A stretch of 64,000 bases of DNA from Polydactylus sextarius (lineage: Eukaryota > Chordata > Actinopteri > Polynemidae), in contig CM028911.1 of NCBI GenBank assembly GCA_016801845.1, positions 2,340,885-2,404,884 of the forward strand, written 5' to 3'. The notes under the pieces are model-generated. The model was not told where the DNA came from. It made no database searches and saw only the letters and a list, made by a program, of their open reading frames with translations. Positions 33,701 through 47,400 of the stretch are shown here, piece by piece (position 1 is the first letter of the stretch; every line of letters begins with the position of its first letter). The position numbers and the translations under genes were made by a program.

Positions 33701-36700
33701 CTACAGAGAGAGAGGGAGAAAGGACAAAAATTAAATCATTAAAGAAGCAGTAGTTTAACCGCAGTCACATTAATGATCTGAAATTCTTTACTTATTTCAT
33801 GTCTCCTCTTCTAGTTACATTGAGTCGCGTTACCAGGCAACACTGTCTCAGAGATGCTGGGTGATAATGGTTGGAGGGAAGACATCTCTGTTTCACCTCT
33901 ATACACTTTATCTTGTCCAACTGATCCAGCATCTGTTTTCTTACTTAACTCTTTTCCCCTTTAAGACGACTTTTAAAAATCGTGGTTTGATGAACATTAC
34001 AACAGGCTCCAGTGCCAATAGGCACAGAGGCTGTGATGAATGGAGCTGACACCAACCTGTACTATGGATTAAATGATACATTTACAACATTTTCCCCCCC
34101 AAAGTTAATCTAAGTCATGATGACTGTAGCTGCTGGAAAAAAAAAAAGTTTTATAAACAACAAGAGACACGATGGCGGCACACAGGTTTAACAGCAATGA
34201 TGAACAGATGTCTCTTATGCAAAAGTGACTCTGATTTATCTAGTTTTTCTAGATTTTAAAATGTTTAGAATAAATTAGATTACTTGGCAGGATGTGGTGA
34301 CACCAGGTAAAATCTATTTCTCAATGAGTTCTTATGTACCTGAAAGAGGAATCTCAGTCTCAGGTTTCCAGATATGTCTGTGTTTAAGTTAGGAGGTTTG
34401 TTCTCTTTTATTCATATATATTCCAATAGTAGCCCTAGTAACATAAGCTTTACTCTTAATAGGTGTCCAAGAGTTAATGTTAATGTTAATCTGCAGTTTC
34501 TTTGGATAAAAATGTCTCACAATGACCAAATGTTAGGTCATTACTTGTTCTGCTGCCTTATTTTTTCCATTTATTTATTAATGAATCATATCGTTGAGTC
34601 ATATGTTGAAGAAGCAAAGTTTTTCTTGATAAAATATGTGACTGTTCAGGTTTCACAAAATATTTATTTTAGATTCATTATGTGTCATTACCTTAAAACA
34701 TATACATACTATATGAATTACAAGGTGGGATGCTCCTCTTTGACATACAATTACCCATAATTCCCCGTCTCATTGCAGATTTGTCTACAACACTGGTTCT
34801 TTAAAAAGCTAATCTACTATAACTGAAACTCTTTGTTATATTGCTGACAGGTAACATTCATCCTGAGCTCACACCTTCCTACAAACACAATTAACATCGT
34901 CGCCCACTCACACACAGCCAGTTCGGCTGTTGACGCCGCACATTTAAAAGAAATGTCGCCACTCTCATGTTTCCGCTGGTTTTATTTTAGCCTGTTCGCG
35001 CATTACATTTCTGATGATGGAGAATCAACTCACTTGAGCCGATGACAGGAATGGACATGCCCTTCTCTTCGCTGGCGGGAGGAGCGTCGGCGGTGAGGGT
35101 GCCCTCGAACACCGGGGGCTTGGGAGGTGTGATGCTGCGCGACATTCAAACATCCAAGTAAATCACATTGTTACACTGATATTTGACAGTTAAGTAGCAT
35201 CAACGGTTTTAATCGTCCTGCTCACTTGTGGCGGTTGAGAGCCAGTTTAATGGAGTTTTTCACAACGCGACAACTGTTGCTGGCTGGAAGAGGCGAGGAG
35301 GCGTCTGGCAGCTCCATGCTGGGAAGTCTCTGAAGTGACAAACAACAATGACGCACATTTAAAGTCACAACTACCAACCGAAGTCACAAATATCAACTGA
35401 AATATGAAACAAAGTGTTTACGGACTGTTACCTGTGTTCTTGAGGTATCAATGGTTGGAATGGGCTTCGCCTTTGATCCAGAAAGTGGGGTCTAAAGATA
35501 AACAGACAAAATTTGAACTAACTTTTTTCAGTTTGTTTTTAAATAAACTGTTAATAAAACCAGACACAGCTGATGACACCTACAGTATTCTGTGCATCTC
35601 CATGCAAGTCGGACGGTGGGTACGGCTCTTTGAAAGTAGAGTCATCGTTTGACACCACCTGCTGCAAAAACAGTGACGGTTACAGTCGAATATATTAAAT
35701 TTATTTCACACATATCCATATTGTAACTCTAGTATCCTCTTTACCTCTGAGTCTTTGTGCCTCTTAGCCAGCTCTTCCTGTGTAGGTGAATGTGGTCTCT
35801 TGACAGGTCCTCCGTTGACAGAGTCGTCCAGGCCGTTGGGCTCCTCTCTGGGGCTGCTGGTGGCGTTGGGCTTCACGCTGCCACTCAGCACCGTGGTGAT
35901 GGAGGTGCTCGCTGGCGGGGAGGGAGGCTTCACTTTAACCGGAGGCTCTGTAGAATGAGAAAGAGACAAATTAGATTAGAACACATAACAGAGAATGATG
36001 CAATGATGCAGAATGATGCAAAAAAAATTTAAATGAATATAATAGAAGTAGTTTGTTTGTAATATTTGTTGTTTTAGCTTTGAAGATCCTGGTTGGCATT
36101 TATTTTTATGTGTGTAGTGGCAAGATAATGGGACCAAATAGATAAGAGATATATACTTTATTTATCCCACCAGGGAAATTATTGACTTTTTGTTACCATT
36201 AGGTATATCATATGATTGCGCAGTTATAATATATTACAGCATTACTCAAAAAAACCCCAAAATGACTTTACTGTACTTTTCTGTGTAGTTGTAAATGGAA
36301 AACTCACTTGAGCCGATGACAGGGATAGACATGCCCTGGTCTGTAGCAGCTGCTGCCGCACTTGGTGCTGGAGAGCCTTCCACGAAAATCTGTTTGGGGG
36401 GACTGACACTGAAAGACAAAGAGGAAGATTTGAAGATTTATTCAGTAAAGTAAATGCGAAGCCTCGTAAAAAATCGAAAGGAAAAGCAGGATAAAGAGCA
36501 GAAATTGAGCCTGAGCAAAACATGTCTGTCGTGATTCATACCTGTCATCTGTGTCAGACGCAGGCTTCGAGAGTTTGCTAGTCGGGGAGCTGAAGGGCGT
36601 CCCCGAGTCCGTGTCCCTGGAGCTGTCCAGGTGACTGCTGTCCAGAGAGATCCGCTTCGAGCTCCCTCCGTTAGAGCTGCGGTTCAACTCTGCTATGCTC

Positions 36701-38375
36701 TGCAGAAAACAAACAACAAACAGACGACTGTCAAAGACGTTAACTATTGAGACGATAACAAAACAATATAATACAGGATTTGACCCTCACCCTCTTCTTC
36801 TTCTGCACCAGCTCAGGAGGAAGATACTGATGCAGCTGCTTCTTTTTTACATGTGTTGCTTCAATCTTCATCCCGTCCTTCAACATGTTGATGTTGTTGG
36901 CTTGTCTGTACACTGCAGAGAACAACTCACAACGTTATGGTTTCATCAGTTTCAAATACCTGCAGTTCAACTGTAACAGAGGAACTGATGAATGAGGATG
37001 GGAATTGTGTTGTACTTTAGCAGGAAGGTGTAGGACTGACCTGTGTCTGTGAAGGACTGGATGTCGTATGTCAGGTCAATGTTCACACTCTCCGCGTTCT
37101 CCACTTTCTTGAAGATGATCCCGATGAACCACATGGACACAAAGTCGTTCCTGAGGAAGAAACAAAGAGATTCATAATGAAATAAATTACTATATCATGC
37201 TTATTTTATGCTGATTGTAGAACATAGTGACTAAGGTGCTTGTGATGTTGAAGCAGGTCGCTGCAGTCAAACAAATGTATGTGCTGCCTAATAATTAACA
37301 AGACCTTTGAAAATGTTTTATTAATGATTACCCAAGGACCTTCTCAGAGAGCTGTTTGTGTACAGAGGTAAAACCAGACTCACTCATTGCGATTCTCTTT
37401 GGACCCAGGGAAGGACTGGGGGTTGACGTGAGCGAGGGTGATGTACTCGTTCCTCTCCAGGTTTCCCACCAGAACGCGGATCTTTGACTCCACGAGACCG
37501 ATCCTTGAAGGAAAGAGTCAGTAAAAGTTAAGTTACTGCTGCACAGGATCTTTACACACTGATAGATCAGAAACATCAGGCCTGCTGTGTCAAGTTACTC
37601 AGCTTAAATGCACCACTGGTACTTTCACTCTATTAACTCATTAGAAATCCAGTTTTATTCACACTCACCATTCTAGGTGGTTTTCTTCCGTGGAGGCGCT
37701 TGCAGTCAGAACTATGTAATGTCTGAGACACAAAACACAAAATCAAGTTGTAAAGCGACAACACTAAATAGACATTTGCTTAATCCGAGCAGGTTTATTT
37801 ACGAGGAAAAACAGCTTCAATCTCATTTGACAGAGTAAAAGCCTCCTCATAAACAGCGTCTGTTTAGACTTTACTTTGTTTGCATTATGAGCTCATGACA
37901 AGAGAACACCAAAGCTCAGGTGACAACTCAGTTGTGAGCACGTTCATGGAATAATATCTGTCAAAAAACCCAGTTTCAGTACTTGAGCTGTGTGTGTGTC
38001 AGTGTGAGTGTGAGTGTGTGTGTGTGTGGGAACAACTTTCATAAATAAAATGAGTTAACGATACATATAACCACAGTTCGACTGAGTCATATCTGCCCAA
38101 TCTTGAGAAAATGAAAAAAAAAAAAAGGTCGGTCGGAACAAAAACAAACTGGCATCATCCTGTTTTAGTTTTGCTGCCTGTTAATGTCACACAAACGGCT
38201 TGTTTCCACGTACATGTGTTACACTGATTTCAGCACAAATATTGAGAAACGCGTTACTCCATTAATTCAATACCTACTTGTACTTTTGGAAAAAGTTGGG
38301 TGGCTCGAAGAGTTTAGACCATTCTGCCTTCCCCTGAAGAATCTCATCTGTGACACTGAGGCCTGTTTGTGACAG

Positions 38376-38408
<33 letters not shown>

Positions 38409-41400
38409 GACGGGTAAAGTTTAACAATTTAACAGTCACAGCGACGTGTATCACTAAGGAACAACAACGCACTGTTACAGCTGCTTCCTGTAAAATTAAC
38501 TTAACAATACATACGCTCTGCAGCGTTTTAATTTGATTCTTGTGTTACCGTATTTGAACTCCTCGCTCATGATGGTGCGTGTGGATGTGGAGACGTTGTA
38601 CGTGGAGTTCTGCTGTGGGTAGGCTGGCGTGATGATGGGCATCAAGTGGTATCTGTCGGCGGGGTTCACCTAAAGACACCACAGCAGGAATGAGCCTTCA
38701 CCAACACATGTGAAGCACATTTGACCCACAACCACCGAACAAAATAGAGAAAAAAACAACACACACACACTGAGGCACAAGTACACACCCACATATCAAG
38801 TTTAGACATCACAGTTCACTTTACATTCTTAAATTTTTCTTCCACTGATGCAAGGAAGGAGGAAATGCGACAGCTCCTTCTCAAAAAACATCTAAAATTT
38901 TTGTACTTTTTTCTCATAAAAGCCAAAATTTAACCATCATCTTTAATTGTTTGTACTTTTATAATGTGACCTTTCACCATCATCAGTGCTAACTATTTCA
39001 CTTAAATCATTTGAAACATTACATGTGCACATAAACACTATGGCAGCAAACACGTGTGTAACAAACCTGTCCACGTACGGATCCATCAAAACCACATTTT
39101 GTGCTTCATTTTGTTTTTAATAGTCTATCTTTGGGTGACAATTTCTTAGAAATAAGCATAAATTAATTAATTAATTAATAAATTAATGAAAAAATAGCCT
39201 CAGCAAATTAAACTTAACTCTCTGACTTTCTGCCCGGTGCACACCGATAATTGGAAACAACAACAAAGGACAATTAAAATGTGTTTTATTTGCTGAAGGG
39301 CAACAACAAACATTGACACAGAAAGTTCAACGGCTCGAATGTTTTCAATTAATGAAAAAGACAAGTTAGTTTTGGATGAGGATGAGGTTCATGGTATTAT
39401 TTAAAAGAAAAGCTCAAGTCACATTTTTACATTTATGCATCAAGGCCTGGGCTAAAAATAAATAAATAAATAAAAATAAAAACATTCAGATGAACAGTGT
39501 CTCCTGCTCTCTGACTTCAAGCACATTACAGGTAAATATGAGTCAATGACACCAAGAAACTATAGGCGGTGAAAGATGACAAGTGTGTGCGGCTTCAACA
39601 AATATTTACTGCACTGAACACAGTATTGTTACTTTTCTGTCCACACAGGTCTTTACTGATGTGATTGCAACACAAATGTCAGATCTGTTATGCTAATTTT
39701 TGCACTTTTAACTGAAATTGTGTGTCTGATATTAAAAAAAAAAAAAAAAAAAAAGCGTGCACGTAGGGAAGTCTTCCTTGCTCCAAGCTGCTCTGGGAAG
39801 CCTCCTCCGAGCAGAGTTAAGAGCATTGGAACTCATGACGTGGCGACCCGATCAATGTCGTGGTCACGTGAGGAGCGAGGAGAGATGAAATAAGAGAGAT
39901 ATAAATGTACCTGCACGCTATGTGTCGAGCTGATCTTCTTTTTCATACTGTTACAATACTGTTACATTTGGACATTAACAATACTGTTAACGGTACTGTT
40001 AACAATACTGTTACACAACACTTAGCAGGTTAACTCGGTCCACATGTGTCTGCACAGCAATTTCTACCAATAATAAAACGGAGGCTTAGCAACATTATAA
40101 AGATGTGGAAATACAACATTGCGGCCATACTCACTCTAGGATCCCACACGGGTAAATTCAGATTACTGTCCTCGGGCTGTTTCAGTAACACAGGATTTGG
40201 CCACTCCCTGTAGAAACAGAAATAATGAGGAAATGTGTTAAAACCTTAACAAGGACACTGTGGATTCAAATAACATAAACATTCAGTTACAGTTTCAGAT
40301 TCTCACCATTTCGAGAAAACCAAGAAGAACTTGTGGACGAGCGTGGCGGCGACGGCGTTGGGGTAGAGCTGGCAGGTCCTGGCCACCAACATGGCCCACG
40401 ACACTCCACCAAGAAATCCCAGCATGTTGGAGTAGATCCCACGGCCTGTGGTTTACAGATGCATCACAATAAGTCAGTAACACTTAATCACCGTTCCAAG
40501 CATTTATGATTCATATATTAATAATTAAGGTGTGACGACTTAAATTTAGATAGACAAAATGGGGGTTTTAGGTGCCTGTGATAAAAGCAGAAATACAAAA
40601 AAAAAAAAAAAAAAAAAAAAAAGGTAAAGTGTTTTGAATCCACTTACGTTTCGCCCACAGCTTGATGGCTCTCAACGTCAGTCTGAAGTTCTCTTTGTTT
40701 GGCACCAGGTACAAAATTTCATCAGTCACTCGACAGCCTGCAACAACAACCTCTATCAGATGTGCAACTGAAGCGGAACTAAAGTCTTTTTTTTTTTTAA
40801 ACATCTGTTTATTGTTTAAATGAAACCACATATCCATCAAGTTCCCGTATTCAGTGTGATTCAGTTGTGATTGTGACGCCTGCTTCTCATGTTACCATAG
40901 AATCAAAGCTCTTTGGAAAAGCCTGCATTACATGCAGCACGTCTGACATTTTCTTGTCTGAACTGAAGTCTGACATTAGATTAGAAATTGAAAAATCTAT
41001 GTTGGTCCTGAATGTTAAAGATGCAAAACAAAACAACATTCATAGTCTACTTATACATCAAAACATTACAGTGACTAACTGTCCACTGAAGATTACTGTA
41101 ACATCACTTGGTTTTCAGACATCGTTTAACATTCTTTCAATTAAAGAAAAGATTAAAATCCAAGATTTTTCCAACAATTTCATTAAATATCATAACTCAC
41201 CCAGGTCTGGACATTTATTAATTTTTTAGTTCAATGATTTTTCCAGGTTTTTAATCAGAGTACACGTCCAGTCAATATCAACTTCACTCTAACGTCTATA
41301 AGAATCCAACAGAAGAACAGACATGTACCATTAAGACTGCGGATACATCGAATGTCCAAGTTTCTCAGGATGGAGTCTCCCCTCAGGTCCAGGTTGTCTG

Positions 41401-44400
41401 GAATGGACTGCAGGGCCAGTCTGGCAAAAAGCAGATCAATCTGTGCACACAGAGGGAAAAAAAAAAAAAAAAAAAAAAAAAGGACGGGACAGAGCAGGTA
41501 TTACAAAGAGAACACAAACATCTATGTATCTTTTGTCAAAGCATAGTACAAAACTTTACATACGAAGTAAAACAGGTTTTTAAAACCAGGTTTTTTGTCC
41601 TTAGTTTGTTAGGTGTTCATTCAAATACATTCACACAGGTGGTGCTGACGTGAAGTTTAACAGCGCCCTCTACTGGATTAACAGATTATCTATTTCCAGC
41701 AGATTGCTGACTGAGGTGGTTTGAAGAGGCGCTTAAACTTTGATTACCAACTACTAAATAACCAGGAGCTGACAGACAAACCTGGATGTCACGGTAACTC
41801 ACCTCTATTCCATCAAATTTGAATTTTATCACAGGTACAAAAGCATCTTCAACAGCCTGGAGAAGAAAAAGAAGAGAATAGATGATATTAAAAATTTAAT
41901 CTGGAACGAGATGAAGTCACATGATGACTGAAATGAAAATCAAATGAAAATGGAGTTTGCTTCAAGTAAACTATAGTATTTGTTGAGCCGTTTATATTGA
42001 AACAAATGTGTTGAAATTCAGAAATTAATATAATATAATTAATATAATGTGTCATGTAACTGATAATAATACGTCAGTGCAACGTCAGTGCCAGAGCAAC
42101 ATGTATTTTCATGTTCCCTGGACAGTCAGCTCTCCCACTGAGCAGCGATGTAATCACTTTGTTGCCCCTGCATCTTCTGACGGACTGTGACTTTTCATGG
42201 CTCACGGATAAAAAAAAAAAAAAAAACAAAAAAAAAAAAAAACTTTCCTTCACTGAGATCATGTCCGAACACCGAGGTTTCTCCTCTGAATGACTTCTTT
42301 GTTTGTTCTCTAGTGCTTTAAAACAAACGCTGTGAAACTGCATCAGAGACTCACCCTCAAGTCTTTGATCTCTTCGTGCTGTTTCAATTTCTCAAAGAAA
42401 GACTGGAAAAAGTCGGTTCTCTCTACGTGACGGGGCGCCACACACAGGGCATCAATATCAGCTCCTGGAACAGGAAACGGATACTTTGATCAGTGTAATC
42501 TGTGTTGTTCAGTGATACGTTAAACGGCACAAAGTTGCTGCATTTGAGGTTAAATGGTAATAAAATGACAAAGTTAAATAAGTTCGACACTGAGTTCAAG
42601 TAAAGCACAGAAACTTTTGAAAACAGAAACAACTTTGTCAACAGTGATCCTGATTCACCCTGTAACAAGTGAAGTGTTTTTAATAATAACCCACACACTA
42701 GGGCTGGGTGCCCGGGACATTAATATCCCTCTGTGAAAGTAAAGAAACTTAAAATCTTCATCCATCTCTGCACATTAACATCAAACAAAGAATTATTCCT
42801 TTGAGGTTTTAATTATTTTTGTCTTCATATAGTGGATCCTGATATTTTGCTTTATTTATTGCATTTATAATATATTTTTTTTCTACAATAAACTGGAAAT
42901 AACACACTCTGCAAATGATTCAATACGTATTTTTGTTTGAATTTGTTAGTTCATATAAATGAACAAATCAGGGTGATCAGATTGTTGTAATTTAACTTTT
43001 TGTCTTAAAATAAAACTACTTCAGTTGTCTGGAGACGACCACTACAGATCACTGAACAGCACAATCTCTTTGTTTTTTCCGTTAAAAAAAGGGAAACAGC
43101 ATCATGATGAATGAGATGAAATAAATGAAATACTGATTCAACTGCCGTTAAACCTAAAAAACCTAAAAAACTCCATTTCTGCTTTTGCACCTTTCGTCAT
43201 TAAACACGTCAGTGCAGATGTGTTTGGTAATTCAGTTCTTAAATGTTTCCGATACCGCTACATGAAAATGCAAAACGTCGTGTAAATCAAGTTACTTAAA
43301 TGCACAACAAGGAAAAAAAAATATTTCAAATGAAACCACAATAAAGATGATAGTTGGCTTTGTATCAAGGCATTCCTGCAAGAGGCTGAGACACGTTCAG
43401 ACACTTATTTATATCACAGCATTCGAGCATCGCTGATGTTATCTGACTCTGGCTCTTTCACCACAAATCCAGAGATCACAGACAGATTGATGAGAAAAAT
43501 ACGCTGCGTGCTGATCTGAAGTCTGTGAGAGATCTGATCTCTGTTTAACACATTAAAAGAGTGAAGCCGTAGATGTTTCGCAGCGTGCGGATTCTGCTTT
43601 GATCAGTGTGTCTCTGATGCCAACAGCTGATCGGGCTGTTGTTCTATCAACATCAACAATACCAATGAATCAGGGAGCGAGACTTTTAGTCTTGGTCCCG
43701 TCTGGGCGCAAACTGATCATTAGTAAACATGCTGTACTTTGAACGGTGTCTGGCCGTCTAATGCAAATGTAGAATGAGGGGATGCCTGTTTTTATTACTT
43801 CTTGTGCAATTGTTTTGCAAGTGCAGAGGTAAAGAAAACACACGTTGTGTTTTAGTTGTTGCACATTTGTTGTAGAAAAAAAAAAAAAAAACAGAAAAAG
43901 AAAAAACAACAACCTTGACTCAAAATTTTATTACCAAGAAATAAGTAGACGATTTGGCCTCTAATTCTCTCTTGTTGAACATTGAAGAAATTATCTGTGT
44001 TTAACCAAGTTATCAAGAATCTATCCTGCACTGTGAACTTATCACAGCTGCCGAGCTGCAGTGATAACGCAACCAAATGTCATCTGACGGGATCAACGTG
44101 AATCAATGTCAATGATGTGTATTCAGCTATACTGTACTGGCATGTGAAAATAAACAATCACTGTAAAAGTTAAAGGCCGGTGTGGTTGCTTTTACCTCCA
44201 CACAACCCCTGACAGATAACCTAAGTAATATGATGAGGAAAATAAACCTGTTTGGGACAAACAACCACTCAGTCATACATGAGGATTGACTCTTATTACA
44301 TGGTACATAGTGAAAAACAAAGACACTTTGATAAAGTTCAGTATAAAGGTGAAAAAAGCTGTTCTACTCTGAATGGAGTAGAAAAAGAGTGGTTCTGTAT

Positions 44401-47400
44401 AAGACATAACGGTGGCAGCTGCTCATTTTTCCACTGGCACCAAACTTCATATCACCAGGTAAATGACTTCTGTTGCTGGCAGCTGCACAAATAAGATGCT
44501 AATTAATGAAAAAAAAAATCTTCAGGCCCAAAGTAACTGACAGCCAGTGTTTTGCACTCAGGCAAAGATTACTTGTGAAGGAGGAAACTCTGTAACAACG
44601 GTATGATCATAGACAGCTGAGTCTTTAAGCTACGCTGTGCAGCTGTTTTACCTAAAAATAACATCTTTAAAATCACAGCACACCGAATGCCTGCACTTTG
44701 AATGCCCGTTCTTCCTTTTTGCGGTGCAACTTTGGTTAAAATGGTAACAATCTCATATACAGGTTAGCTAGAAGACGAGGCTAGCTCGGCTAGCTGCTAG
44801 CATCTACATATGAGAACATCAGGTCAGCTGCGTGCTGACGTGATCTTAGTGGACGGTGTGATTGCTGGTTTGTACGGAGATGGTGATTATGTGCGTGTTG
44901 TCTAGGCGACCGATTTTGTTTTGTTTTGTGTACGTGAACTGTTAGCCAATAGCGCTACACTGCCGTTAATCAAACAGAAGATAACTCACCGTCTTGTTGT
45001 TTACCACTCGTGGCTGTCGCTCACTATCACTATTTGAAGTTCTATGTCATTTTATCTTCAGGTTGGAGCTTTATCATGGGCCAGGCAGCCTCGTCACTTG
45101 GACAAGTGTCATATTAGCTTCAGTATTAGCACATACCCAGTATTTCGGTTCTTTCTTTCAACAAACAAGCAGCTTTCAGATGTGGTGCACCTGTGAAGCA
45201 TTGCTGGCTCACTGTGCAGACCTCTTCTTACGGGTTTTCCTCACACATAAACATTACTTGGGTGGGCCACACAGGTATATTAATGGCTGCCCAAGTGTTT
45301 TAGGTGACCCATTTTATACAAAATTTTTTTTTTTTACACTTCATCCCAGGGAACTGGGTCATATACGACCACTAATTTATCCTGCTCCGTCTATTCACTC
45401 TCTCGCCAACAACTAATTGCTCGATAGATCAGAAAGACAAAGACAACAAAATAAAACTTTTTCCTTCTTATTATGTAAATGTTCTTACTCTCTTAACACA
45501 AACTGTTACATTAGAAGCACAAGAAGCTCAGACTTAGTTATATATTTAACATGGGTAACCTGATCACAAAATCCTGTTGTTGTCCTGGATTAATGAGTAA
45601 GAAAAAAACAAAACAAAACAAAACATGGCAACAGTGTGCAGATGCTTCTTTCGAACACACTGTAAAGTATCATGTTCTGCACAACAGTGCAATCTTTACC
45701 ACAAAAAATGTGTTGTCACTGGCCAATTCCATAATAATAACTATATAACACTGTAGACGGCACAATATTAACTAATTGCTGTATTCACCCTCAGCCACAA
45801 GTTTATTTTGGGCCTGAGGGGAAACACTGACGTATCGTCTCAATTAATATTACACCCTGAAACTTTAGCACCTGCTCTTCCTGCTCTGAATGTTACATAA
45901 GTGGCGGCAAATTGGGACACGTTAGGAAACATGCATGTTGAAGCAGAGTAATAAGGAAATCATCAGAAGCCATCAAGTCTGGTTGAACAAGTTATCTATG
46001 TCGATGTTAAATTGTAGTATGCATATGTGACGAGATGGTGTGTGAGGGAAACGGTGAAGGTCTCTCACATTGTCCCTAAGGGAACTTTACTCATGTTAGA
46101 CTTTATAACTCACTCACTGCAGCAGTCCAAGTCCAGTGTTAATGACCCAACCTCATTATTAAACTTGAAAGAGTTTCTCCTCTTCAACTACAGCTAACAG
46201 CTCTGCACCTCACATTCTCACTACCGTCGTACAAATAGACTCATTTAAATGGCTTTAAGTTCAGTGAATCAGCATCACTCTCGGCTTAGAGCAAATAGAA
46301 AACACTGAAGTGTGGAAATTTTTAAATAGCATTGTTGTACCACAGCCAAACATACAACAATTAGTGTATATGTGTTTACATCATTTACTTTACTATCTCA
46401 TTTGCTGTGTTTGTTTAAAGTAAGAAAACATTCACACAAATACCTTCAGTCTATAGTGAGTCTGTGCTTACACAGTGTTCAAACCCCAGAACTGGTCCTT
46501 TCAAAAATGCTCTCAAAGCATATAAAAATAACAATACTGGCCTCTTGCTTTAGTGTGGTCAGGTTGAACTGAGCTTTTTAAAAACAATGATGTGCGTCTG
46601 CTTTAACAGAGTCCAGAGCTATGTGGCACGTCCCATTACCCCTCTCACGCTTTACTACTTTTTAAGACCAATATAGTAATTGGTGTTGTCATTAGAGTTT
46701 AATATTGTCCTGAAAAATATTTTCCTGGAAAAAATTAGTGATTTGATTGATGGCAAAGCATTGAACAAAGGGATAACTACACCTACCTTTTGTGTGCACT
46801 CCGAGGCGGTATGAGCCAAATGTAAATATCTTGCCCCCAACGCAGCTAATAGCTGATGGTGGAAGATTCTGTGGAGGAGAGAAGCATATGTAATGAAGTC
46901 CGTATGTTTTTTTTCTACTTTATGGCAGAACAGTAAAACACTTTCAAGTGCTTTAGTGTCTGTGATTTGATTTCCACCATTGAACAGATACTGCACACAT
47001 AAGTGGTTTTTGAGCTGTAAACTAAATTATGTGTCTGTGCTCTGATGACACAAATAAATGCTGTTGTTAATACTGACATTTCTTTCCAAAGCTGTACAAC
47101 AAAAAAAGAAATCAACATTTAATTTCATCCAGCAGGAACTTTACAAGGCCAACGTTGACACAGAGCGGACAGATGTTTTGAGACTCCCAGACATTTACAA
47201 AAAAAGTAATGAGTTTAAATAAGCCAAATGTGGTTTATATGTACATAGTTTTACAAGTTATTTGATCACCCAACACTAGCTCAGCCTGCACAGACTATGA
47301 GTGAGCTGCTAGCTGTCGTATAAACTGGTAAAATGCATCTGGAGCATCTAATCCATAGCCGGTTTCACACTGTTGAGCCGGGCCGGCCCAGGTTCATTTG

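Noticed and set aside
30250..33935. Shared blocks between 30.25-30.37 kb and 33.82-33.94 kb as a functional duplication
   Set aside because: Similarity is short and the block order differs; an unclassified repeat pair is more likely than a meaningful duplication.
34374..34760. 128-residue ORF in papolg intron 23
   Set aside because: AT-driven, rich in Phe/Tyr/Ile/Asn, contains a (TTAATG)n-like repeat; no family match.
40867..41229. 120-residue ORF in papolg intron 7
   Set aside because: Antisense to papolg, AT-rich composition, no domain or conserved-looking motif.
44994..45416. 140-residue plus-strand ORF in the largest papolg intron
   Set aside because: No recognisable family, no splice partners, poly-Phe from a T run. 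Its length is possible by chance in 64 kb of six-frame sequence.
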